Shown here: in pieces, positions 26,824 through 34,529 of the stretch
Layout of the letters: each line of letters starts with the position of its first letter
Position numbering within the stretch: position 1 is the stretch's first letter
From: Brucella pituitosa
Lineage (GTDB): Bacteria; Pseudomonadota; Alphaproteobacteria; Rhizobiales; Rhizobiaceae
NCBI RefSeq assembly: GCF_003049685.1
Contig: NZ_PYSY02000001.1
Location: 806,001-870,000, forward strand
Length of the DNA: 64,000 bases
Direction: 5' to 3'
Notes under the pieces: generated by a model
Database searches by the model: none
What the model saw: only the letters and a program-made list of their open reading frames with translations
What the model was told of the DNA's origin: nothing
Position numbers and translations under genes: made by a program

Positions 26824-27945
26824 TTAGGCGATGTTCAAGGCTTTTCGGGCATCTGCAAGTGCTTCGGGCAGCGCTGCTTCAAACATATCCATCTGCTCAT
26901 CGACGCCAACGCTCACGCGAATGCAGCGATCCAGCACCGGGGCGCCCGGTTTACGGACAAAAATATCGCGCTCGATCAGACTATTGAGAATGGCAGTCGC
27001 GAAAGCTCCATCATACCCACAATCAATGGTGACGAAGTTCGTCGCTGAAGGAATAGGTTTCAACCCATGGCGCGTCGCAACTGCTGCGATTCGATCTCGT
27101 CCGGCATGGATTTTACTGACCACATCACGCAAATAATTCTGATCTTTCAGCGCCGCGATTGCTGCAGCTTGCGCAATACGGTTGACGGCAAAATGATCGC
27201 GAACCTTGTCAAAAGACTTGATCGCGTCGGCGCAGCCCAGAACATAACCAACCCGAATCCCTGCAAGTCCATACGCTTTTGAGAAAGTGCGCATGCGCAG
27301 AATGTTCGGGCGATCCAGTTCAAAGGCCGGAAAGGCAGAAGCGGGGCCAGTCTCGCAATAGGCTTCGTCAAGAATCAACATTGTTGTTTCTGGAATGCGC
27401 TCGATAAACGCCTGAATATCCGACCCTTCATGCCATGTCCCCATGGGATTATCTGGGTTGGCGATGTAAAGCAGCGCCGGATTTTCCTGACGCGCCTTTT
27501 TGATCAACGCGTCCAGATCGGGTTTGTCCTGATTATATGGGACAGTCAGCAGTGTACCGCCGAAACCAGCGACGTGATAGTTGAAGGTCGGATAACCGCC
27601 AAGCGAGTTGATGACCTTGTCGCCCTGCTGAACAAATTGCCTCACCACAAGACCCAGCAATGCGTCGACACCAGCACCTGGCATGACATTCTCAGCTTTT
27701 ACATTGTGATGAGCCGCAATTGCATGACGCAGCGCATAGTTTTCCGGATCACCATACTTCCAGACTTCGGAAGCCTCCTGTCGCATGGCTTCTATGACGG
27801 ATGGAGCAGGGCCGAAACTACTTTCATTGGCACCGATACGAGCCGAAAAAGGCTTGCCACGCTGAAGTTCGAGCGTTTCGGGGCCGACAAAAGGGACGGT
27901 GGAGGGGAGGCTTTCAACAAGCGGCGTAAGACGAGGCGATGCCAT
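26824..27945 (-). CDS. Histidinol-phosphate aminotransferase-like class I/II aminotransferase
   Basis: The frame extends to a TTG at 27960, but the ATG at 27945 (MASPRLTPL) is the likely start, giving 373 residues. PLP features are visible: ANESSFGP near the N-terminus, NPDNPMGTW, ILDEAYCE (Asp binding the pyridine N) and the catalytic Lys in RTFSKAYGLAGIRVGY. The C-terminal RVSVGVDEQMD binds the substrate carboxylate or phosphate. It resembles HisC-type enzymes, which also act on aromatic amino acids. No other his genes are nearby, so a tyrosine/phenylalanine role is possible. Confidence 0.85.
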   Translation of the reverse strand: MASPRLTPLVESLPSTVPFVGPETLELQRGKPFSARIGANESSFGPAPSVIEAMRQEASEVWKYGDPENYALRHAIAAHHNVKAENVMPGAGVDALLGLVVRQFVQQGDKVINSLGGYPTFNYHVAGFGGTLLTVPYNQDKPDLDALIKKARQENPALLYIANPDNPMGTWHEGSDIQAFIERIPETTMLILDEAYCETGPASAFPAFELDRPNILRMRTFSKAYGLAGIRVGYVLGCADAIKSFDKVRDHFAVNRIAQAAAIAALKDQNYLRDVVSKIHAGRDRIAAVATRHGLKPIPSATNFVTIDCGYDGAFATAILNSLIERDIFVRKPGAPVLDRCIRVSVGVDEQMDMFEAALPEALADARKALNIA

Positions 27946-28382
27946 AGTATTTCCGGTCAATTAGGTCTGATGGTACGGAGTAGCAGAATGGTGACGGCGA
28001 GGCGATCTCGCCGAATGGGTCAATGCCCCGGCACCCGATAAAAGATCAGACAGGCATAGCAACTTGTGACAAGCCTTGCCACATCGCTTATTCGAAAAAC
28101 GTGATTGTGTGCATCGTGGGATTAACCAGTATCAAATGCGAAAGCTGGCCACCGATGTCAGCCTCAAAGATCAGATCATTTCTGGACTAAGTTGAATCAC
28201 TAGAACTGCTCGAGTTCCTCGTTCTGCCCATGGTATTCCATCCTGCTCAGGAGTTGGAGCCTCCTGCAAGTTCGGGGCGATTCACCGTTCCTGTGTCGAT
28301 GATACATGAACAAAAAGCGGATATAGCTTTGCTATTTGATTTCGCGCATGTCTCGCGAAACCAACTCTTTGGAAAACGTGCC
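27946..28382. other. Intergenic region between the aminotransferase and the recombinase
   Basis: This ~437-bp stretch shows no ORF with a good ribosome site. It lies at the 3' side of the integrase, where an attachment site might be expected, but no repeat matching another part of the window was seen. Confidence 0.4.
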
Positions 28383-29309
28383 CTAACGAATCTCCAGAAC
28401 CTTGACGCAGGAATCGAGATCATGTGTGGCAAGGTGTGCGTAACGCATTGTCATCTGCAAGGTCTGGTGACCGAGCCACATCTGCACACGCCGTATATCT
28501 ATGCCGCCACGCACGAGACGCGACGCACATGTATGGCGCAGAATATGCGGAACGACCTGATCATCTGTACCGAGACCGACTTCAATTTTCGCGTCATTCC
28601 ATATCTGCCGGAATCGTACCTGATTGAGCATGGAGAAGGGGCCTTTCAGCCGCTCATGCGCAATTTCGGTAGATTTTCGTGCGCGTTTAGTCAGTGGAAC
28701 GGTTCGACTGCGGTTCGATTTGGTCAGCCAGAACGTAACACGATGTTCCTGGATATCATTCCAGGTGAGTCCGATTGCTTCACCAAGACGGCAGCCACTG
28801 TCGACGAGAAAAACGGATAGACGATAACTATCTTCGCAACGCGATCTAACGGCGGCAAATAGGCGTTTTTCTTCCTCATATTCGAGAAAACGGATGCGCC
28901 CCGCACGCTCTTTCTGTCGGACAAACTCCGGCAGGCTGTAAACGTCCCCCATTTTGTGCGCCTTTCGCAGCAGCTTGCTCAGCGCAGCCATCTTTCTATT
29001 GATGGTTGCATTGCTGTTGCCGCGTTCACGAAGCGAACCAATGACGGAGTCGAGCATTTCCTGATCGAAACCTGAAAAGCGGATACCTTTCAAAATTTCG
29101 TCGATCTCACCAAGGAACGATTTCACATTATACTTGTGTGAGCCATCATCCCAAAGGATGTTGATATACTTACCCGCTAGTTCGGCCAAAGAAAACTGCT
29201 CTACGAGCCGGTGCTTCAGGCTTTTAACGGACGTATATTCAAGGTTGTAGTCGATAACCGGCGAATATCCTTCGCCTCCATCGATCCTCGTGCCCCCAAC
29301 GACGATCAT
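28383..29309 (-). CDS. Tyrosine recombinase/phage-type integrase
   Basis: The 308-residue protein has a SAM-like N-terminal core-binding domain (about 25-125). The catalytic domain has all conserved residues: Arg174 (SGCRLGEA), Lys197, His255 and Arg258 (HILRHTCAS), His281 (LGHQT) and nucleophile Tyr290. It should be active. The ATG overlaps the stop of a possible 30-residue leader by 4 bp. No excisionase, transposase or phage gene flanks it, so it may be an element relic or a domesticated recombinase. Confidence 0.88.
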   Translation of the reverse strand: MIVVGGTRIDGGEGYSPVIDYNLEYTSVKSLKHRLVEQFSLAELAGKYINILWDDGSHKYNVKSFLGEIDEILKGIRFSGFDQEMLDSVIGSLRERGNSNATINRKMAALSKLLRKAHKMGDVYSLPEFVRQKERAGRIRFLEYEEEKRLFAAVRSRCEDSYRLSVFLVDSGCRLGEAIGLTWNDIQEHRVTFWLTKSNRSRTVPLTKRARKSTEIAHERLKGPFSMLNQVRFRQIWNDAKIEVGLGTDDQVVPHILRHTCASRLVRGGIDIRRVQMWLGHQTLQMTMRYAHLATHDLDSCVKVLEIR

Positions 29310-29398
29310 AGCAAGTCCCCCATATTTTTATGGGATGCATGCATAAAGAAATAATTCATCGAGTACAAGATAAGTGAGCTAACTTTATGTGGAGACAT
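29306..29398 (-). CDS. Possible 30-residue leader ORF coupled to the recombinase
   Basis: The ATG at 29398 has AAGGA 7 bp upstream, and the frame runs MSPHKVSSLILYSMNYFFMH to a TGA overlapping the integrase ATG (ATGA). The spacing suggests translational coupling. The product is Met/aromatic rich and resembles nothing known. It could equally be chance. Confidence 0.3.
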   Translation of the reverse strand: MSPHKVSSLILYSMNYFFMHASHKNMGDLL

Positions 29399-29531
29399 GT
29401 TTCGATCCTTTTTAGAACCCGCTGCCCCCCCATTTGTTCGTCCCCGCAACTCCCTCAATTCAAGTTCTGCCGAGATCCCCATCTCGAAAGAACCAATGTT
29501 CACGCTTTCGTGAACGCTTCCCCAAATGACT

Positions 29532-29557
29532 GACGCCAACGGCTTCCCGTTGGCGTC
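29532..29557 (-). terminator. Hairpin after the minus-strand porin
   Basis: GACGCCAACGG (29532-29542) pairs perfectly with CCGTTGGCGTC (29547-29557) around a 4-nt loop, about 20 bp past the porin stop. The U tract is weak on the minus strand. Confidence 0.7.
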
Positions 29558-29579
29558 CGATGCTTAAGCGTAGTTCTGA

Positions 29580-30671
29580 TTAGAACGAACGCTGGAAGCG
29601 GATGATGCCGCCGAACGCATCTTTGTTTTCGATAATGCCAGCCTGACGGAGTGGGTGATCGCTATCCCAACGGGTGTAGTTGATTTCTGGCGTGATGGTG
29701 AAACCAGGAACCAGCTGATACGCAACGTTTGCTGCGATTGCGGTCTTGCCCCAATCTTCGTAAGCGCCCTGAAGGTTGAAGGTTGCCTTGTCGGTAGCCT
29801 TGAACTTTGCGCCGCCCCAGACAGCCCAATCGCCGCCCCAGTTGCCGTACATGCCGATGTCGTCTTCATAAGAAGAGTAGCCGCCCTGTACCCAGACGGA
29901 GAACTGTTCGGTGACATTTACGTCCAAACGAACCTTACCGGCCCATTCTTCGAGCAGCGAATCGTATGCTACTGCGCCGGCGATCGAACCCCAGCCCTGA
30001 GCGAACTTCAGGCCGCCAACTACGTGTGGCATGTAGTCGTCGATTACGTTGGATGTTTTGCCGAAATCGCCATCGTTGTCGAAGTCACCATGATCGGTGT
30101 AGCTGCCGCCACCCTGTTCAAGCGATACGATTGCCGAGAAGCCATTGCCGCCAGTGAAGGTGTAGCTGATCAGGTTGGTGCGGTAGACGCCAGCAGCAAC
30201 CACGTCATCGTTGATGATGTCGCCGAGGTAACCGGTGAAGGTGTGGAATGCCGATTCATCGAGACCGAGGCGCAGGCCACCGAGCTGAATGTATGCGAAG
30301 TTCAGTGTGTGATCGCCCTGATCGCCGTTCGTGAAGTTGAAGCGGTTTTCAGTATAGGTCTTAAGGGTGCCGAGTTCGGTTTCCGAAGCGGTCGACGTGC
30401 GGAGCGTGAAGCGTGTGTTCTTGCTCCAGGTCTTAGCGTCGTGGCTGTTGTACGGATCGCGGCCAGCGGCTGCGTCGTAACGAACATAACCATGGATGCG
30501 CAGGCAGGTTTCGGTGCCTGGAATGTAGAAGTAGCCAGCGCCGTAAGCATCGCAAACGCGGACATATTCAACGGCTTCTGGCTCTGGCGCGACGATTGCG
30601 TCTGCGGCCTGAGCGCCGGAAGCTGCAACGAGAGCTGCAGCGGAGCCGAGAAGAAGGCTCTTGATGTTCAT
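29580..30671 (-). CDS. Omp2-type outer-membrane porin, copy 1
   Basis: The real start is the ATG at 30671 ([10 protein letters not shown]) with GGAGG upstream; the longer frame is leader DNA. The 363-residue precursor has a signal peptide cleaved after SGAQA. Alternating beta-strand segments follow, and the protein ends in FQRSF, the C-terminal Phe needed for outer-membrane assembly. The first ~55 residues (through GTETCLR) match the other porin almost exactly. Brucella omp2a/omp2b are a linked pair of opposite orientation; the length is close to Omp2b (about 362), but I cannot assign a or b safely. Confidence 0.92.
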   Translation of the reverse strand: MNIKSLLLGSAAALVAASGAQAADAIVAPEPEAVEYVRVCDAYGAGYFYIPGTETCLRIHGYVRYDAAAGRDPYNSHDAKTWSKNTRFTLRTSTASETELGTLKTYTENRFNFTNGDQGDHTLNFAYIQLGGLRLGLDESAFHTFTGYLGDIINDDVVAAGVYRTNLISYTFTGGNGFSAIVSLEQGGGSYTDHGDFDNDGDFGKTSNVIDDYMPHVVGGLKFAQGWGSIAGAVAYDSLLEEWAGKVRLDVNVTEQFSVWVQGGYSSYEDDIGMYGNWGGDWAVWGGAKFKATDKATFNLQGAYEDWGKTAIAANVAYQLVPGFTITPEINYTRWDSDHPLRQAGIIENKDAFGGIIRFQRSF

Positions 30672-30875
30672 TTCTGACCTCCAGTCAAGAATCGACTGCG
30701 ATCGAAAAAACATAGTAAATACAATTACTTGTCTGTAATCACGGTTTGAAATCAGAAAATGACAAGAATCGTCCGGGCCGTAAAACAAGGCTTTAGGGCG
30801 ATGTTGGGCGGTCAAAACATATCTATTCTAGAGAAGAAACACTGCTTGGAGGGGCAAAGGTCATCGTTTCGATGA

Positions 30876-30966
30876 TGGCGGAGAGGATGGGATTCGAACC
30901 CACGAGACCCTTATGAGGTCTACTCCCTTAGCAGGGGAGCGCCTTCGACCACTCGGCCACCTCTCC
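30876..30966 (-). tRNA. tRNA-Ser (anticodon GCU)
   Basis: Read on the minus strand, the acceptor arm GGAGAGG pairs with CCTCTCC, followed by discriminator G and encoded CCA. The D arm GCCGAGTGGTCGAAGGC, anticodon loop CTGCTAA, a long variable arm and the T arm GGTTCGAATCC are all present. The long variable arm marks a class II serine tRNA. It lies between the divergent porins. Confidence 0.95.
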
Positions 30967-31549
30967 GGTAAAGGCGAGATAGCCGGTACGCTTCATCATT
31001 TCAAGCGATTTGCGCAGCTTACGGTAAAATTCCCAGCATAATTTCATCTTTTATATATAGGCGCGTGTGAATAAGCCGGAATTGCGGGCCTTTGCCTTCA
31101 AATAAAACAAGGCCGAATGCTCCCTGGCCGAACAGAGATTCGGATAATTTTGCACAGCACCCAGCTTATCGCTCTTAATAAGTCAGCCGACCGCCACATT
31201 TGAACCGGCGTCAGACGGATTCGGACGTCGATCTGTGCGAAAGAGTCAAAAAATACGTGTTTTCAATCGTTAAGACCCGTTAACCGGCGTTTACGAACAT
31301 TAATAATGTCTAAAATCCTCACCCCAAAGGGGGCGATTTCGTGTCATTTCTGCAACAACTGTCCCTCATAGAGGCTCCACAACGGTTGAGAGCGATATTC
31401 GATGTTGAAACGAAAAAGTTGGCGAGTATCTTCACATCCAGAAGAAGGAGCGCTTCGGGGCGACTTTTTCATCAGGGGATGGGGACAGGTTGTCCTTCAG
31501 CCAAATCAGAATGCCCAGACCCATTTTTAACTTTGACTGGAGGTCAGAA
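30967..31549. other. Leader and promoter region of the plus-strand porin
   Basis: This ~580-bp stretch between the tRNA-Ser and the porin start has no convincing gene. Bases 31240-31330 are AT rich and include GTTAAGACCCGTTAAC. A long untranslated leader is possible because abundant rhizobial porins are often regulated post-transcriptionally, but I see no specific small-RNA gene. Confidence 0.4.
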
Positions 31550-32695
31550 ATGAACATCAAGAGCCTTCTCCTCGGCTCCGCTGCAGCTCTGGTTGCAGCT
31601 TCCGGCGCTCAGGCTGCCGACGCAATCGTCGCACCAGAGCCAGAAGCAGTTGAATATGTCCGCGTTTGCGATGCATACGGCGCTGGCTACTTCTACATCC
31701 CAGGCACCGAAACCTGCCTGCGCGTATCGGGCTATGTTCGTTACGACGTTGCTGGTGGCGATGACGTTTACGCTCGTGGCGGCAGCATCAGCCGTGCAGC
31801 TGACGGTAACTCGATCACCCTCGGTGGCAAGGATCGTGATACCTACGCTCAGAAGGCACGTTTCACGCTTCGTTTCTCGACTGCTTCGGAAACCGAACTC
31901 GGCACCCTCAAGACCTATGCTGAAACCCGTTACGACTGGAACGACGGCACCAACGGTTCTTCGGGCGACCTGCGTTACGCATACATCCAGCTCGGCGGCC
32001 TGCGCCTCGGTCTTGATGAGTCGAACTTCGTAACCTTCACTGGTTACCTTGGCGACGTCATCAACGATGACGTGATCCTTGCTGGCGGTTACCGCACCAA
32101 CGCAATCAGCTACACTTTCACTGGCGGCAACGGCTTCTCGGCTGTAATCGCTCTTGAACAGGGTAACGACAAAGACGTTGACTACAACGGCGTTATCGAT
32201 GACTACACACCACATGTTGTTGGTGGTCTGAAGTATGCTCAGGGCTGGGGTTCGATCGCAGCTGTTGGTGCATACGACGCAGTTAACGAAGAATGGGCCG
32301 GTAAGGTTCGTTTGGACGTAAACGTAACTGACCAGTTCTCCGTTTGGGTACAGGGCGGCTACAAGTCGAACGACGACACCTACTACGGTTACACCGATGC
32401 AGACGGTCGCTTCCGTGGCATCCGTGCAATCGACAGCTTCTACGGCACCTGGGGTGGCGATTGGGCTGTTTGGGGTGGCGCGAAGTTCAAGGCAACCGAC
32501 AAGGCTACCTTCAACCTTCAGCTCGCTTACGAAGACGCAAAGACCTTCGCAGCTACTGCAAACGTAGCTTACGAACTGGTTCCAGGCTTCACCATTACTC
32601 CAGAAGTTTCCTACACCAAGTGGGACGACAAGCTCTCCGTCCTCGACGGCCAGGACGCTTGGCAGGGTATGGTTCGCTTCCAGCGTTCGTTCTAA
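31550..32695 (+). CDS. Omp2-type outer-membrane porin, copy 2
   Basis: The ATG at 31550 has GGAGG 6 bp upstream, giving a 381-residue precursor with signal peptide [20 protein letters not shown]. Strong C-ending codon preference suggests high expression. Segments shared with the other porin include [18 protein letters not shown] and the ending MVRFQRSF; surface-loop regions differ (for example the inserts after VRYDVAGG and QGGYKSND). The pore allows small hydrophilic solutes across the outer membrane. Confidence 0.93.
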   Translation: MNIKSLLLGSAAALVAASGAQAADAIVAPEPEAVEYVRVCDAYGAGYFYIPGTETCLRVSGYVRYDVAGGDDVYARGGSISRAADGNSITLGGKDRDTYAQKARFTLRFSTASETELGTLKTYAETRYDWNDGTNGSSGDLRYAYIQLGGLRLGLDESNFVTFTGYLGDVINDDVILAGGYRTNAISYTFTGGNGFSAVIALEQGNDKDVDYNGVIDDYTPHVVGGLKYAQGWGSIAAVGAYDAVNEEWAGKVRLDVNVTDQFSVWVQGGYKSNDDTYYGYTDADGRFRGIRAIDSFYGTWGGDWAVWGGAKFKATDKATFNLQLAYEDAKTFAATANVAYELVPGFTITPEVSYTKWDDKLSVLDGQDAWQGMVRFQRSF

Positions 32696-32718
32696 TCCTT
32701 ACGGATTGGTTACAGGAA

Positions 32719-32748
32719 ACCCGGCAGCATCGCTGCCGGGTTTTTTGT
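32719..32748 (+). terminator. Rho-independent terminator after porin copy 2
   Basis: CCCGGCAGC (32720-32728) pairs with GCTGCCGGG (32732-32740) and is followed by TTTTTTGTTG. Confidence 0.9.
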
Positions 32749-32852
32749 TGTTTGTGATTCTTAAATTCAGCATAAACCTTGCATTTTGAGGCGTGGCGGT
32801 TTCTCTGGTGACGTCAATAAAGACGGGCCGGTGTAGTTGGAGAAGCGTGCAT

Positions 32853-33488
32853 ATGTTGAAGTGGTTCTGGCCGGGCGTGACGTGGACTGCGGCGCTGACA
32901 TCATTGGCGCTGTGGTTTGGTGCGGACCGGGTTGAAACCGACATAGCTGAACGAGCAGGGCAGGCGCTCGCGCCTTATGCCTGGACCGGTTTCGACGTCG
33001 ATGGCCGTGATGTGACCTTAAAAGGTATGGCTCCAGATCCTGAATCGCAGAAGGCCGCAGTTAAGGCTGTGCAGCAGGTCAGCGGCGTTGGCGATCTTTC
33101 CGATCTGACGACTGTTCTTCAGGAAGCAAGCCCATATGTTTTCAAACTGACCAAAGGCGGGCAGGGTATCACCCTTTCGGGGTTCATTCCCGACAATGCG
33201 ATGCGCGATTCGATCATGAGTGCAGCTGAGACCGCCGGACAAGGCGGATTGGTTGACGACGAGATGGCGCTTGCACGTGGTGCACAGCCGGAATTTGAGA
33301 GACGCGTTTATTTTGCGATTGATCTCGCCGGGAAATTTTCTGAAGCGGAGATTGAAGTCTCGGAAGCGACAGTCTCAGTTAAAGGCGCAGCACTCGACGG
33401 TGCGACTTACAATGAGTTGTCTTCTGTTCTCAATGCGCCTCTACCCCATGGGCTGCGATTATTGAGTTCTGATATTACAAAGCCCTGA
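32853..33488 (+). CDS. BON-domain envelope protein
   Basis: The ATG at 32853 (MLKWFWPGV) has GGAG 10 bp upstream; the product is 211 residues. One N-terminal TM helix (about 5-22) is followed by tandem BON-like repeats: DVTLKGMAPDPESQKAAV, ITLSGFIPDNAMRDSIM and VSVKGAALDGATYNEL. In many relatives an OmpA peptidoglycan-binding domain follows; here the protein ends without it. The likely site is the inner membrane facing the periplasm. The function is unknown. Confidence 0.75.
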   Translation: MLKWFWPGVTWTAALTSLALWFGADRVETDIAERAGQALAPYAWTGFDVDGRDVTLKGMAPDPESQKAAVKAVQQVSGVGDLSDLTTVLQEASPYVFKLTKGGQGITLSGFIPDNAMRDSIMSAAETAGQGGLVDDEMALARGAQPEFERRVYFAIDLAGKFSEAEIEVSEATVSVKGAALDGATYNELSSVLNAPLPHGLRLLSSDITKP

Positions 33489-33614
33489 TATCATTTGGCC
33501 GCTAACTGGCCTCATCCCCTGTTTCTTCTCTTTACCCAATTGACACCGGGCGCTTCGCTGCCTTTCCTGTATATATTGACAGGTGCTTCGGATTGAACGG
33601 CAGGCGGATTCCAT

Positions 33615-33704
33615 ATGCTTTATCTTGCGGAGATGTTTTGGCCAGTTCTTCTGCTTTCGGCGGTGATTGGTCTGGCTGTGGGTTGGCTGACCACTGCGAA
33701 GTGA
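33615..33704 (+). CDS. Small membrane peptide (29 aa)
   Basis: The ATG at 33615 opens MLYLAEMFWPVLLLSAVIGL and ends VGWLTTAK, a single TM helix with a short tail. It is located between the BON and HhH genes in the same orientation. CAGGCGGATTCC upstream offers a moderate ribosome site. Similar tiny membrane proteins are found in rhizobia next to an HhH protein, from memory. It is too short for most gene callers. Confidence 0.5.
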   Translation: MLYLAEMFWPVLLLSAVIGLAVGWLTTAK

Positions 33705-33825
33705 ATATGCCTGGATAGTTTTCTGGCAGTCCTTAGGCAGGCCTGCCAATATGTGCGGGGTTTTTTGATTTGCCGCTGTGGCCATCGTGGCTGCGCGCAA
33801 GTGCGTAGAGTATGAGGGAACCTAC

Positions 33826-34494
33826 ATGCCGATGTTGATCATTCAACTGGCGATTCTTATTGCCGTTGCTTTTGTAATTGGCTGCGTTTTGGGACGCCTC
33901 ATCAGAGGCAAAAAAGCTGCCGACACGGATAAGGAAAACACGATTATCGCGGCGGCGCTCTCAAAGCCTGCGATAGTGGAAAAGCCTGAGCCAGTGACGC
34001 CGACCAAAGCGGTCGCGGTGGAAGAGCCTCTGAAACATAAGGTCAGTGAAGTGGCGGAAAAGGTCGAAGAGCCTTTGCCACAGGCAGAAACAGAAGAGCT
34101 CGAATCCAATCCAGAATCTGTAGAAGAGATTTCAGTCGAAGAGTCGGCCGCGGAAGCTCAGGATCCTGATCGTCCAGAATTGCTTGATGCACCTTTACGG
34201 GGGAAGCCGGACGATCTGACTGCAATCAGCGGTATTGGCGAGGCAGTAGAAGGAATGCTGCAAAAGCTCGGCGTATTCCATTACGCGCAGATTGCGCAAT
34301 GGAATACGGACGAATCTGCATGGATTGAACGACATATCGGATTTGCTGGACGTGTTACCCGCGAAAACTGGACCGCTCAGGCCAGTAAATTGGCAGAGGC
34401 CACACAGCGCGCGGCGTCCAAGAAGAGCCCAAAACCAAAGAAGGCTGCTCCGAAGTCGAAGACTTCAGCACGTGCCAAGAAAACACAGGCTTAA
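33826..34494 (+). CDS. Membrane-anchored helix-hairpin-helix protein
   Basis: The ATG at 33826 (MPMLIIQLAI) has GAGGGA upstream, giving 222 residues. A TM helix (about 3-22) is followed by a long acidic Glu/Pro/Val linker (about 40-125). A HhH domain (about 130-190) carries DDLTAISGIGEAVEGMLQKL and the TRENWTAQASKLA end, as in the C-terminal extension of some NuoE proteins. The tail is Lys/Ala/Ser rich. The domain usually binds DNA or protein; the role here is unknown. Confidence 0.78.
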   Translation: MPMLIIQLAILIAVAFVIGCVLGRLIRGKKAADTDKENTIIAAALSKPAIVEKPEPVTPTKAVAVEEPLKHKVSEVAEKVEEPLPQAETEELESNPESVEEISVEESAAEAQDPDRPELLDAPLRGKPDDLTAISGIGEAVEGMLQKLGVFHYAQIAQWNTDESAWIERHIGFAGRVTRENWTAQASKLAEATQRAASKKSPKPKKAAPKSKTSARAKKTQA

Positions 34495-34529
34495 GCGTAT
34501 CGTATGAATATGGTAAAACGGAGCACGCT

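Noticed and set aside
29399..29539. Extension of the mini-ORF before the recombinase to 77 codons
   Set aside because: The longer form starts with TTG inside the porin terminator hairpin and has no ribosome site; only the 30-codon version is plausible.
29655..30677. 340-codon plus-strand open frame opposite the first porin
   Set aside because: It is the antisense mirror of a well-supported porin with a signal peptide and ribosome site; composition follows the porin codon bias and no domain is seen.
30876..30966. tRNA-Ser as the integration site of the nearby recombinase
   Set aside because: A complete porin gene lies between them and I found no second copy of the tRNA 3' end within the window.
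31270..31285. CtrA site before the second porin (GTTAAGACCCGTTAAC)
   Set aside because: The half-sites are separated by 6 bp rather than the 7 bp needed, so it is not a good match.
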